A stretch of DNA of 24,536 bases from Candidatus Saccharimonadota bacterium (GCA_028288985.1 JAQGHE010000047.1:1-24536), one strand, 5' to 3'. Shown: positions 13,085-21,315, counted from the stretch's first letter. The notes: generated by a model from the sequence alone, not told the origin. Numbers and translations: made by a program.

Positions 13085-14398
13085 GTGGGGCAGTTGGCTT
13101 TCAACAAAAAAACAATTCGCGAAACGGATCTGCGCGGCAAGCGGGTGCTGCTGAGGGCTGATTATAATGTGCCCATAAAAAACGGCCGCATAACCGACGA
13201 TTACCGTATCCGTCAGTCGCTGCCCACCGTCAAATACATCCTTGAGCAGGACGCCAAACTTATTATAATTTCTCATCTTGGCCGGCCAAAGGGCCCAGGC
13301 GACAAAGAGGCCAGCTTAAAGCCGGTAGCTGCGAGGCTTTCAGAATTGCTGGGAAAAAAGGTAGCCTTCGCTTCCGACTGCGTGGGGGAAGAGGTAAAAG
13401 AACTCGCCGGCAATCTTCAGGGCGGCCAGGTACTGATGCTGGAAAATGTGCGATTCCATCCGGAGGAAGAGAAAAATGACGCCGGCTTTGCCAAGCAGAT
13501 GGCCGATGATACGGGGGCGGAGGTTTTTGTGCAGGACGGTTTTGGCGTGGTGCACCGGGCGCACGCCAGTACGGACGGTATCGCCAGGCTGATGCTGGCG
13601 GTGGCCGGATTCTTATTAGAGAAAGAAGTAGACACTATAACTCGAGTTATGGAAGATCCGGCCCGGCCGCTGACGGCGCTTGTCGGCGGCGCTAAGATTA
13701 GCGACAAAATAGAAGTTCTCAACCGGTTGATAGACATTGCCGATTGCGTGGCCGTGGGCGGGGCAATGGCCAATAACTTCCTAGTGGCTGAAGGCCATAA
13801 GATAGGCAAGAGCCTGTTTGAAAAGGATGACATGGAGGAAGCCAAAAAAATTCTGGCCAAAGCCCGGCGTGCCGAGCGTCAGCGCAACTTCAATTTCCTT
13901 TTGCCGGTGGATGTCGTTGTTTCTACTAATATTGACGGCACCAAACCCACCCGCGTGGTGGATCTGGCCAGCCATTCGCTAGCCGATATTGAGTCTTATC
14001 CCAAAAAGCCGGAGCTAAAGAGCCATAGCGTGCTTGAGCACGAGATGATTTTAGATATCGGTCCGATGAGCGCCTACCAATTTGCCGGCGCTATCCGCAT
14101 GGCTAACACCGTCGTCTGGAACGGCGCCTGCGGAGTTACTGAAACCAAAGGTATTGCCGGGGCTCACGCTCCGTTTGAACACGCCACCCACATCGTGGTT
14201 GACGCCATGATTGGGCCGACTAACCGTCACAAGAATAAGCCGTTCACGCTGGTAGGCGGCGGCGATACCGTGGGCTATGTGGAGCAGGAGGGCCTAGTGG
14301 AAGACTTCAGTCATGTATCAACCGGCGGCGGGGCCAGCCTAGAATTAATGAGCGGCCATAGTTTGCCCGGCGTCGAAGTTCTTTGGAACAAAGACTGA
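13085..14398 (+). CDS. pgk: Phosphoglycerate kinase
   Basis: Glycolytic enzyme making ATP from 1,3-bisphosphoglycerate. Signatures are LLRADYNVP, ISHLGRPKG, MLENVRFHPEEE, GFGVVHRAHAS, LVGGAKISDKIEVL, and the C-terminal nucleotide site VVWNGACGVTE, LVGGGDTVGYV and STGGGASLELMSG. Length is 437 residues against a usual 390-420, with extra residues in the central part. The usual WNGPMGVFE motif reads WNGACGVTE and DAFGxAHRAHAS reads DGFGVVHRAHAS, which are lineage variants rather than signs of decay. The start is GTG at 13085 or TTG at 13094; no ATG precedes the conserved KKTIRETDL. tpiA follows 29 bp downstream with its own -10 box. Confidence 0.95.
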   Translation: MGQLAFNKKTIRETDLRGKRVLLRADYNVPIKNGRITDDYRIRQSLPTVKYILEQDAKLIIISHLGRPKGPGDKEASLKPVAARLSELLGKKVAFASDCVGEEVKELAGNLQGGQVLMLENVRFHPEEEKNDAGFAKQMADDTGAEVFVQDGFGVVHRAHASTDGIARLMLAVAGFLLEKEVDTITRVMEDPARPLTALVGGAKISDKIEVLNRLIDIADCVAVGGAMANNFLVAEGHKIGKSLFEKDDMEEAKKILAKARRAERQRNFNFLLPVDVVVSTNIDGTKPTRVVDLASHSLADIESYPKKPELKSHSVLEHEMILDIGPMSAYQFAGAIRMANTVVWNGACGVTETKGIAGAHAPFEHATHIVVDAMIGPTNRHKNKPFTLVGGGDTVGYVEQEGLVEDFSHVSTGGGASLELMSGHSLPGVEVLWNKD

Positions 14399-14427
14399 TA
14401 GTGTAAAATAAGCTTAAGAAGTAAATT

Positions 14428-15216
14428 ATGCGAAAAATTCTAATAGTGGGCAATTGGAAGATGCACCTTAACGCCAGTCAGGCTAGTTTACTGGTGCACC
14501 GCCTTCAAGAGAACGTCAAGATATACCGCGACATAGAAGTAGTCCTGGCCCCGACCATGCTGACACTGCAGCCCATGAGTGTCCAGCTGGATAGGCGTAA
14601 GTTCCGTTTGGCGGCCCAGAATGCTTACTTCAAAGACGAGGGAGCATACACCGGGGAAGTCAGCTTCACTATGCTGCGCGACTTGGCGCACTACGTGATC
14701 GTCGGCCACTCCGAGCGGCGCCACATCTTCGGCGAGGATTTACCGATGATCCGCGATAAAGTGGCTGCCAGCTTCCGCAACGGCATCATGCCGATTTTAT
14801 GCGTCGGCGAAACCAAGCAGGAAAAAGATGACGGCGAGACCAAGCAGGTTCTGCATGACCAATTGATGACAGCTCTCTCAAATTTGACGGGAGATGAAGT
14901 GGAGCGGATGGTGATAGCCTACGAGCCGGTATGGGCCATAGGCACCGGAGACGTCGCCAAGCCCGCCCAAGCCGCCGCGGCCGTAAGTTACATCAGAGGC
15001 TACGTAAAAGATGTCTTTGGCGAAAAGGCGGCAGCCGACGTACGGATTTTATACGGCGGCAGCGTAGTAGAGGATGTCATCCACGGATTTTTAAATGTGC
15101 CCGGAGTAGATGGATTTTTGGTGGGCGGCGCCAGCCTTAATTATCAAAGTTTTGCCGGCATTGTGAATTCAACTCGCCGTTGGCAGCGCGAACAGGAGGG
15201 TGACAATGGAGAATAA
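14428..15216 (+). CDS. tpiA: Triosephosphate isomerase
   Basis: Interconverts DHAP and glyceraldehyde-3-phosphate. It is 262 residues, normal size. Catalytic signatures are VGNWKMHLN (Lys), VIVGHSERR (His) and AYEPVWAIGTG (Glu), then the phosphate loop ILYGGSV and the C-terminal DGFLVGGASL. A TAAAAT box with upstream TTTGGA sits at the end of pgk, giving a leader of about 12 nt, so it can be transcribed separately from pgk. Its 3' end overlaps the next gene by 11 nt. Confidence 0.97.
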   Translation: MRKILIVGNWKMHLNASQASLLVHRLQENVKIYRDIEVVLAPTMLTLQPMSVQLDRRKFRLAAQNAYFKDEGAYTGEVSFTMLRDLAHYVIVGHSERRHIFGEDLPMIRDKVAASFRNGIMPILCVGETKQEKDDGETKQVLHDQLMTALSNLTGDEVERMVIAYEPVWAIGTGDVAKPAQAAAAVSYIRGYVKDVFGEKAAADVRILYGGSVVEDVIHGFLNVPGVDGFLVGGASLNYQSFAGIVNSTRRWQREQEGDNGE

Positions 15217-15775
15217 ACAGGACTTTTCCAAAGTAATGGACGTCAGCCCGCCACGCCCCAGCCAGACTAGTCGCCCGATTATTGTCGGGCATCGGCCGAT
15301 GATGAGCGACCCGATGATGACGCGTCCGCCTATTCCGCAGGCGCCGGTTAACGCCGCTCCCGCCCAGGTAGAGAGTCACCAAGCTAAGACCATACCAGTC
15401 AGCCACAACGGGCAAACTGCTCCTACCGTCCAGGTTCCGCCCACCCCCGCGGCTCCGCCTCCTCCTTCCGTCCAAACCCCCGCAGAGATTCCCGCCGCGC
15501 CACAGACCGCACTCGCCGCCGAATTTGAACCCGCCGCCATGCCGCCGGCAGACGTTGTTAACGCGGCTCTTTCTCCCGCGCCGGCTCCCGCCGGACCGCT
15601 GCACCTTCAAAGCCTTCCGGTCTCTCATGCTCCGGTAACCGGCCAGGGACGACTTCGAGTCCTTATGGGCTGGCTTTTTATCCTGCTCGCGCTTGGAGCG
15701 GTGGGCGCCTATTTAGCGATAGATGCCGGGCTGATTGGCAGCAGCATTAATTTGCCGTTTCATATTTTCGGCTAG
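15206..15775 (+). CDS. Proline-rich protein with C-terminal membrane segment
   Basis: A 189-residue protein of unknown function. A long Pro/Ala/Met-rich, probably disordered region (about 1-140) is followed by a basic patch (GQGRLR) and one membrane helix (about 152-172, MGWLFILLALGAVGAYLAI), with a short tail ending FHIFG. There is no signal peptide, so it is probably inserted with the N-terminus inside. I chose the ATG at 15206 over GTG at 15200 because AGGAGG ends six bases before the ATG. It overlaps tpiA by 11 nt, indicating translational coupling, which is unexplained. Confidence 0.78.
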   Translation: MENKQDFSKVMDVSPPRPSQTSRPIIVGHRPMMSDPMMTRPPIPQAPVNAAPAQVESHQAKTIPVSHNGQTAPTVQVPPTPAAPPPPSVQTPAEIPAAPQTALAAEFEPAAMPPADVVNAALSPAPAPAGPLHLQSLPVSHAPVTGQGRLRVLMGWLFILLALGAVGAYLAIDAGLIGSSINLPFHIFG

Positions 15776-15813
15776 ACCGGGCAAAGACCGTAACACCTGC
15801 TAAAATAGTTTAA

Positions 15814-17940
15814 GTGCAGGATTTATTTGAGGGCTTAAACGAAGAACAAAAACGGGCCGTTAGTACTACCGATGGTCCGCTTTTAATATTGGCCGGAGCC
15901 GGCAGCGGCAAGACCAAGACTCTTACTCACCGCATCGCCCACCTTCTGCGATCTAAAAAGGCTACGCCATATAATATTTTGGCCGTCACTTTTACGAATA
16001 AGGCCGCCGGAGAAATGCGCGACCGTGTGGCCACGCTTTTGGGTAATGACGCCGGCAACCGCGGCTTCATGCCCTACATGGGGACCTTTCACTCTATCTG
16101 CGTGCGCCTTTTGCGCCAGGATGGAGAGAACTTTGGCATTCCGCGGAATTTCGTTATCTGGGACGAAGGGGATCGCATGGCCGCCATAAAGCAGGTCAGC
16201 CGCAACCTTGGTATTGACGAGAAGAAATTTCCCCCAAGGCTCATCACTTCTTTAATCAGCAGCGCCAAGAACGAGATGGTCAGCCCCACTGAGTATAAAG
16301 CGGTAGCGGATGACAGCCCGGCCGGACAGGCGGCGGCTAAAGTCTATCCGCTGTATGAAAAAACTCTGCGTGATGCCGGCGCCATGGATTTTGATGATCT
16401 TATAGGTCGGACAGTCGGCTTACTGGAAAAATATCCGGATTTTCGGCACAAGTGGCAATCACAATTTACCTACGTCATGATAGACGAGTATCAGGATACC
16501 AACACCGCCCAGTACAAGCTGGTAAAGCTGCTGACCGGACCACATAAAAATATCGCCGTCGTGGGAGATGACTGGCAAAGCATCTACAGCTGGCGCGGCG
16601 CAGACTTTAGAAACATATTGAACTTTGAAAAAGATTATCCCGGGGCTGCGGTCATCAAACTGGAGCAAAACTACCGCAGCACCAAGAACATTCTGGAAGC
16701 TGCCCAGAATGTCATCAGCCAAAACGTAACCCGCAGCGATAAAAAAATATGGACAGCCTCAGGCGCCGGTGCCGATGTGCAGGTGCTGCCGGTAGGCAAC
16801 GAACGCCAGGAGGCAGAGGTTATTCTGCGCCGCATACGGATGGCCGTGGACAGCGGCGCCCGAAGCTTCAAAGACTTTGCCATTCTATACCGCACCAACG
16901 CCCAAAGCCGCGCCATTGAAGAAGTTTTCGTGCACCACGGCCTGCCTTACCGGATCGTGGGCGGCGTACGCTTTTATGACCGTAAAGAAATCAAGGACAT
17001 CCTGGCCTATCTGCGGCTTATATATCAGCCTGAAGATTTAGTCAGCTTCGCGCGCGTAGTTAATGTTCCGGCCCGCGGTATCGGCACTAAATCGCTGGAG
17101 ACATTTAACGAGTGGCGCAGTGCTAATAACTATAGCCTCTCGGAGGCGCTAGGCGCCGTAGGCGCCGCGCCGGGTCTGACTCCAAAAGCCAGAGCCGGGC
17201 TGACTGATCTTGGGAACATTATCGCCAGCTTCCGCGAACAGATAGAAAGCGTCACCCCCGAAGTCCTGGTTGACAGCCTGCTGCGCCGTCTGGACTACCT
17301 GCATTTTCTGCAGGATGGCACTCCCCAGGGCGAGGCGCGCGTGGAGAATGTCCGTGAACTTCTTTCCGTGGCGGCCGAGTATCACGATGCCGGTCTGTCC
17401 GGCTTTCTGGAAGAGGTGGCTCTGGTCAGTGACATCGACAGCGCTGAATTCGGCAACGACACGGTGATGCTGATGACCCTGCATTCTGCCAAAGGCCTGG
17501 AGTTCCCGGCGGTATTCATAACTGGGCTGGAGGAATCTATCCTGCCGCACAGCCGGGCTCTTTACGACGCCAATGAAATGGAGGAAGAACGCCGGTTGAT
17601 GTACGTTGGGATGACTCGCGCCCGCGAAGAACTCTATCTGATATACGCCGTGGAGAGGACGTTGTACGGCGGCCGTCAGCACAATCCGCCCAGCCGTTTT
17701 CTATCCGATATCCAAGGCTCTACCTTGGCCCAGAATCAAGCCTTCGCGCCTGATCCGGCAGCTTTCACAAGCGATGAACCCCGATACATTCCTGAATTGA
17801 ACGAAGGCGACGTAGTATCGCACAACCTTTTTGGCAGAGGTACGATTATTGCGCTGGACGGCGAAACCGCGACTATACACTTCAAAGGCAAAGGAACCAA
17901 GAAGTTAAATATAGCCTTCGCCCCTCTGGAAAAGTTGTGA
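15814..17940 (+). CDS. pcrA: UvrD/PcrA-type superfamily 1 DNA helicase
   Basis: A 708-residue 3'-5' helicase for DNA repair and replication-fork maintenance. The motifs appear in order: LAGAGSGKT (I, about 27-35), AVTFTNKAAGEM (Ia), VMIDEYQDTN (II), VGDDWQSIYSWRGAD (III), LEQNYRS (IV), LMTLHSAKGLEF (V) and EERRLMYVGMTRAREEL (VI). The C-terminal region EGDVVSHNLFGRGTIIAL fits the Tudor-like domain that PcrA/UvrD uses to bind RNA polymerase, favouring PcrA over Rep. The start is GTG, seven bases after an extended -10 (TGC-TAAAAT, 15801-15806), so the mRNA is probably leaderless. It is intact and of standard length. Confidence 0.95.
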   Translation: MQDLFEGLNEEQKRAVSTTDGPLLILAGAGSGKTKTLTHRIAHLLRSKKATPYNILAVTFTNKAAGEMRDRVATLLGNDAGNRGFMPYMGTFHSICVRLLRQDGENFGIPRNFVIWDEGDRMAAIKQVSRNLGIDEKKFPPRLITSLISSAKNEMVSPTEYKAVADDSPAGQAAAKVYPLYEKTLRDAGAMDFDDLIGRTVGLLEKYPDFRHKWQSQFTYVMIDEYQDTNTAQYKLVKLLTGPHKNIAVVGDDWQSIYSWRGADFRNILNFEKDYPGAAVIKLEQNYRSTKNILEAAQNVISQNVTRSDKKIWTASGAGADVQVLPVGNERQEAEVILRRIRMAVDSGARSFKDFAILYRTNAQSRAIEEVFVHHGLPYRIVGGVRFYDRKEIKDILAYLRLIYQPEDLVSFARVVNVPARGIGTKSLETFNEWRSANNYSLSEALGAVGAAPGLTPKARAGLTDLGNIIASFREQIESVTPEVLVDSLLRRLDYLHFLQDGTPQGEARVENVRELLSVAAEYHDAGLSGFLEEVALVSDIDSAEFGNDTVMLMTLHSAKGLEFPAVFITGLEESILPHSRALYDANEMEEERRLMYVGMTRAREELYLIYAVERTLYGGRQHNPPSRFLSDIQGSTLAQNQAFAPDPAAFTSDEPRYIPELNEGDVVSHNLFGRGTIIALDGETATIHFKGKGTKKLNIAFAPLEKL

Positions 17941-18000
17941 ATTCCTTGAGCATAGCAGCCTGTGGAGAGATTCTGACAACAGTCGCTTTAGCTAATTTGG

Positions 18001-18133
18001 TATAATGATAGACGCGTTTTTAGACGAGCCCACCTCTGGTGGAGAAAACCTGTTGCCGCTAAAAATCACTATTTTATGGAGTTAAAATATTAAACTAGCA
18101 AAACACTTTCATAGGGCTAACAAGGTCAGCCGA
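18001..18133 (+). promoter_or_regulatory. Promoter and leader of the RpfB-like gene
   Basis: An extended -10 (TGG directly before TATAAT, 18001-18006) starts a leader of about 120 nt. It contains the hairpin CCACC tct GGTGG and, near the gene, GGCT/AGCC with AAGG in its loop. No ORF is present. In actinobacteria rpf genes can be under a c-di-AMP riboswitch; I could not recognise that motif here. Confidence 0.5.
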
Positions 18134-19297
18134 GTGCACATCTACAAGCGACCTTACCTGATGCCAATCATGGGATTGCTGCTCGGGGTAGCCATAGTTA
18201 TCGGCGTAACGGCTCTTAAAAGCGATGCGGGGCTAAGGCCCAGTGATTCGCACGTTGTCTTTCTTTTTGATGGCGGTAAGCGCCAGACCTTGGACACCCA
18301 GGCCCACACAGTCGGCGAACTCGTTAAGCGGCTGCCGCTGAATTTAATACCCCAGGATGTAGTGGAGCCCTCGGCAGACACCACCATAGTTCAAGACAAC
18401 TTCCGCATCAATGTTTACCGGGCGCGTCCGGTAACGGTCGTAGATAACGGCGTTAAGTCGGTAGCTATCACCGCCCAGAAAAGTCCGCGGGTTGTGGCGC
18501 AGGAAGCCGGGGTGTCGGTTTTCCCGGAAGATAATGCCGCCTTTGCTCAAGGCAATATAAAAAATAATACTCTTGGCGAAGAGGTAGTGATTGATCGGGC
18601 TACTCCCATCACCTTCGGTCTCTATGGTACGGATATAACTTTGCGTACCAGAAGCCACACAGTCGGGGACCTTTTAAAAGAAAAACAAGTCAAACTTACT
18701 AAAGATGATACCCTGACCCCATCTGTCGATACGCCGATTACGCCCGGTATGCAAGTTACGGTGGTGCGTAATGGCATTCAGGTCACCACCGTAGAAGAAC
18801 AGATTGCTCCATCCACCCAATACGTCGATGATCCCAGCCTGTCCCTGGGGGCAACCGCTGTGCGCCAGGCCGGCGTGCCTGGCCGCAAAGCCGTAACTTA
18901 CCAGACCGTCACAGAGAACGGCGCGGTCACCAGTAAAACAGCCGTCCAGCAGACGGTTATTGCTGATGCCGTTCCCCAAATAATAGCCCGCGGCGTAGTG
19001 GTGTACGTTAACGGCGATCACACATCCATGATGGCCGCTGCCGGTATCAGCGCCGGAGACTATGGCTATGCTGACTATATCGTCAGTCACGAATCCGGCT
19101 GGCGAACGACTGCTATGAACGCCAGCGGCGCCTATGGACTCTGTCAGGCCTTGCCAGGATCAAAGATGGCCAGCGCCGGTGGAGATTGGGGATCTAACCC
19201 GATTACCCAGCTGCGTTGGTGCGCCGGCTATGCGAGGGACCGCTTTGGCGGTTGGTGGGCGGCCTATAACTATTGGACCATTCACGCAAACTGGTAA
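18134..19297 (+). CDS. rpfB: RpfB-like muralytic protein (DUF348, G5, lysozyme-like domain)
   Basis: A 387-residue wall-acting enzyme. After a short cytosolic stretch comes one membrane segment (about 9-27). Two or three DUF348-type repeats follow (for example HTVGELVKRL and HTVGDLLKEK), then a G5-like domain (about 210-280, EEQIAPSTQYVDD, GRKAVTYQTVTENG). A C-terminal Rpf/lysozyme-like domain (about 300-387) has the catalytic Glu in YIVSHESGW (Glu320) and GAYGLCQALPGSKM. It would cleave peptidoglycan and assist growth and division. Like actinobacterial rpfB it lies directly upstream of ksgA. The start is GTG with AAGG nine bases upstream. The frame stays open to an ATT (18089-18091) with GGAG seven bases before it, which would add a basic tail (IKLAKHFHRANKVSR). 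Confidence 0.9.
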   Translation: MHIYKRPYLMPIMGLLLGVAIVIGVTALKSDAGLRPSDSHVVFLFDGGKRQTLDTQAHTVGELVKRLPLNLIPQDVVEPSADTTIVQDNFRINVYRARPVTVVDNGVKSVAITAQKSPRVVAQEAGVSVFPEDNAAFAQGNIKNNTLGEEVVIDRATPITFGLYGTDITLRTRSHTVGDLLKEKQVKLTKDDTLTPSVDTPITPGMQVTVVRNGIQVTTVEEQIAPSTQYVDDPSLSLGATAVRQAGVPGRKAVTYQTVTENGAVTSKTAVQQTVIADAVPQIIARGVVVYVNGDHTSMMAAAGISAGDYGYADYIVSHESGWRTTAMNASGAYGLCQALPGSKMASAGGDWGSNPITQLRWCAGYARDRFGGWWAAYNYWTIHANW

Positions 19298-19351
19298 CAG
19301 AGATTCCATACCTTTCCCTTTTTTGATGGGGTTTACTGATACAATTTGCGT

Positions 19352-20149
19352 ATGCCTGATGTAAAACCGAAGAAGAATCTGGGGCAGCATTGGCTGCACG
19401 ACAAAAAAGCCCTGAATGCCGTAATCGACGCGGCAGGGGTAGGCGCCGAAGATGTGATTTTGGAAATCGGACCGGGGCTGGGAACACTTACCGAAATTCT
19501 GGTTGACCGGGCCCGGGAAGTCATAGCCATAGAACTTGATGAATCGCTGGCGGAAAAACTTCACGAGCGCGTGGAAGCTGGAAACCTGGAAGTCATCCGC
19601 CAGGACATCCTGCGCTTTGATCTGACATCCCTTCCTCCCGGCTATAAAGTAGTGGCTAACATACCTTATTACCTAACTGCTAATTTACTGAGAGTTTTGG
19701 CGGAATCCCCCAATGCCCCGGCTAAAGTCTCCTTACTGGTCCAAAAAGAAGTTGCCCAGCGGGTAGCGGCCGGTCCCGGGCAGATGAGCCTGCTGGCCGT
19801 CAGCGTCCAGCTTTATTACCAGCCGGAGCTTCACGAGGTTATCCCGGCGCGCCTGTTTACGCCGCCGCCCAAAGTAGATTCGCAGATTATTTCGCTTACT
19901 CGCCGCCCGCAGCCGTTATTCCCCGATATGGATAGCAAGTTATTCTTCACAATCGTCCGGGCCGGCTTTTCTGAAAAACGCAAAAAACTGCGCAGCTCAC
20001 TAGCGGGCGGACTCCGGATAAGCAAACCAAAGGCCGATGAGTTGCTAGCCAAAGCCGGAATCAACGGCGACCTGCGCGCCCAAGAACTCACCCTAGAGAA
20101 TTGGTATTCTCTCCAAAAGACTGCCTCAGCCGGCGGGTATCCAGGTTAG
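19352..20149 (+). CDS. rsmA: 16S rRNA dimethyladenosine transferase (KsgA/RsmA)
   Basis: Dimethylates two adjacent adenosines near the 3' end of 16S rRNA during 30S assembly. SAM-binding motifs are LGQHWLHD (usual LGQNFL), ILEIGPGLGTLT, VIAIELDE and the catalytic VVANIPYYLT (NxPY). FTPPPKVDSQI and AGFSEKRKKLRSSL are typical C-terminal marks. Length is 265 residues, normal. The ATG at 19352 is exactly six bases after a -10 TACAAT with upstream TGA (extended -10), so a leaderless mRNA is likely; the in-frame TTG at 19346 is less likely. The last 62 bases overlap the convergent NUDIX gene. Confidence 0.96.
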   Translation: MPDVKPKKNLGQHWLHDKKALNAVIDAAGVGAEDVILEIGPGLGTLTEILVDRAREVIAIELDESLAEKLHERVEAGNLEVIRQDILRFDLTSLPPGYKVVANIPYYLTANLLRVLAESPNAPAKVSLLVQKEVAQRVAAGPGQMSLLAVSVQLYYQPELHEVIPARLFTPPPKVDSQIISLTRRPQPLFPDMDSKLFFTIVRAGFSEKRKKLRSSLAGGLRISKPKADELLAKAGINGDLRAQELTLENWYSLQKTASAGGYPG

Positions 20150-20588
20150 CTACTCGGGCTTCTTGCGGGAATCCATTCTTTAAATCTTCAACTAACCAAT
20201 CTCTAATTTCCAAAGGGAAAAGTAGGGTGGAGGGCAATTTTTTGATCTCAAGCCACATCGGTTTATAAAAATTGCCTGTAGCCTCCGCGAGTTTTTCAAC
20301 GCTATCCTCAGCTAGGGCAGGTTCGCCGCCTTGGTAACCACAGAGGTAATAGTACTGTTTCTGGCCATTTTGGTAGCGATGCTCGTATACTTGCCGCCCC
20401 AGTTCTACATCCAGTCCTGTTTCTTCTTTAAGTTCACGAAGCGTGGCTTGCGGGGGACTCTCGCCAGGTTCAATGCCTCCGCCTGGAAGGGTATAGTATT
20501 TTCGTCCGGTTGCGTGGTTATCACGATAGATAACCAACAGGCGATTATCATCAACGACTATGGCAACGGCTCGGTCAATAAGAGACAT
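20088..20588 (-). CDS. NUDIX hydrolase
   Basis: A 166-residue NUDIX-fold protein with a complete Nudix box, GGIEPGESPPQATLRELKEETGL (GX5EX7REUXEEXGU, about 37-59), which binds metal and cleaves nucleoside-diphosphate-linked compounds. Flanking strands RAVAIVVDDNRLLVIYRD and QKQYYYLCGY support the fold. The substrate cannot be assigned. A TAAGAT box with upstream TGT lies exactly six bases before the ATG (minus strand, 20595-20600), predicting a leaderless mRNA. The C-terminal 20 residues (about 147-166) are encoded opposite the end of ksgA and look non-conserved. Confidence 0.92.
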   Translation of the reverse strand: MSLIDRAVAIVVDDNRLLVIYRDNHATGRKYYTLPGGGIEPGESPPQATLRELKEETGLDVELGRQVYEHRYQNGQKQYYYLCGYQGGEPALAEDSVEKLAEATGNFYKPMWLEIKKLPSTLLFPLEIRDWLVEDLKNGFPQEARVANLDTRRLRQSFGENTNSLG

Positions 20589-20618
20589 AGCTAAATCTTA
20601 ACATCCCCTACCCGGCAT

Positions 20619-20653
20619 AAGTACTTGACTTGTTAAGTACTTACCGTTAGATT
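20619..20653 (+). promoter_or_regulatory. marR promoter with overlapping palindromic operator
   Basis: -35 TTGACT (20625-20630), 17-nt spacer, -10 TAGATT (20648-20653), and ATG six bases later. Two copies of the palindrome AAGTACTT (20619-20626, 20635-20642) form a 24-bp dyad symmetric at 20 positions that covers the -35 and part of the spacer. The layout fits autorepression by the MarR protein. Confidence 0.7.
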
Positions 20654-20659
20654 ACGCTT

Positions 20660-21091
20660 ATGGCAAAAGAAATCGGACAACGTACGGGACAGTTGACCCC
20701 CCTGCTCTCTTTGGTGTGGAAGTTACAACAGTCAGCGGATGAACTTTTGGCGGACAAATGCGGAGCAGGGCTGTCGCAGATCCGCATCCTTGCGGCATTA
20801 GATAAGTCGATTCCCCGCTCCCAGTCCCATGTGGCGCATAGCTTGGGGCAGACGGAAGCCAATGTCAGCCGGCAGCTGCGGGCAATGAAGAAGGATGGCT
20901 TGGTGCATATAGTTAAGAATAAGAAAGATCATCGCCAGCGGGATGTCAGCCTATCGCCCAAAGGTTATCGAATATACGCCAAAGCGGAGCAGGCACTGTC
21001 CCATCACGAAAAGGGACTGCTTAGCACCATGAGTCGCAGCGAAGCGCGTGACTTCCAAGACCAAATCGGCAGCCTTCTGCATATCCTCTAA
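20660..21091 (+). CDS. MarR family transcriptional regulator
   Basis: A 143-residue winged-helix regulator. The DNA-binding region spans about 37-95: LSQIRILAALDK, SQSHVAHSLGQTEANVSRQLRAMKKDGLVHI and the wing KNKKDHRQRDVSLSPKG. Flanking helices form the dimer interface. Such proteins repress genes and release DNA on binding small ligands or oxidants. The gene is preceded by a palindrome that overlaps its promoter, pointing to autorepression. No obvious co-operonic target follows; the tmRNA has a separate promoter. The ligand is unknown. Confidence 0.94.
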   Translation: MAKEIGQRTGQLTPLLSLVWKLQQSADELLADKCGAGLSQIRILAALDKSIPRSQSHVAHSLGQTEANVSRQLRAMKKDGLVHIVKNKKDHRQRDVSLSPKGYRIYAKAEQALSHHEKGLLSTMSRSEARDFQDQIGSLLHIL

Positions 21092-21102
21092 GCACTAGCA
21101 TA

Positions 21103-21131
21103 TTGCTTTTAGGTGGTATTGGTGGTATAAT
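21103..21131 (+). promoter_or_regulatory. Strong promoter of the tmRNA transcript
   Basis: -35 TTGCTT (21103-21108), 17-nt spacer, consensus -10 TATAAT (21126-21131) preceded by TGG (extended). It gives a 5' leader of about 178 nt before the mature tmRNA. Confidence 0.8.
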
Positions 21132-21183
21132 ACTTATAGTTACTTATCAGAGGTAACAGATCATTTAATCCATTCCCTCATCT

Positions 21184-21309
21184 GAACTTACTTGCGTTCC
21201 AATTTTGCAAAAATCCGCTTTAGCAATTTTTGTAAAATTGAGAGGAGGAACATAGGCTAAGGTCGAAACTTTTACTGAATAAGTAAAACGAGACTAATGC
21301 CGTAAGTTC
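21184..21309 (+). ncRNA. Structured RNA domain in the tmRNA 5' leader
   Basis: GAACTTAC (21184-21191) and GTAAGTTC (21302-21309) close a domain that ends six bases before the mature tmRNA. Inside, GTTCC/GGAAC (21196-21200, 21247-21251) carries a hairpin of about 14 bp, AATTTTGCAAAAAT/ATTTTTGTAAAATT. A second arm has GGC/GCC and TTTTACT/AGTAAAA. It therefore forms a three-way junction. Function is unknown; it could be a separate small RNA released by processing or a maturation signal for tmRNA. Confidence 0.5.
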
Positions 21310-21315
21310 CGACGA

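Noticed and set aside
18007..18133. c-di-AMP riboswitch ahead of the RpfB-like gene
   Set aside because: Tempting from actinobacterial rpf genes, but the conserved segments of that riboswitch could not be recognised here.
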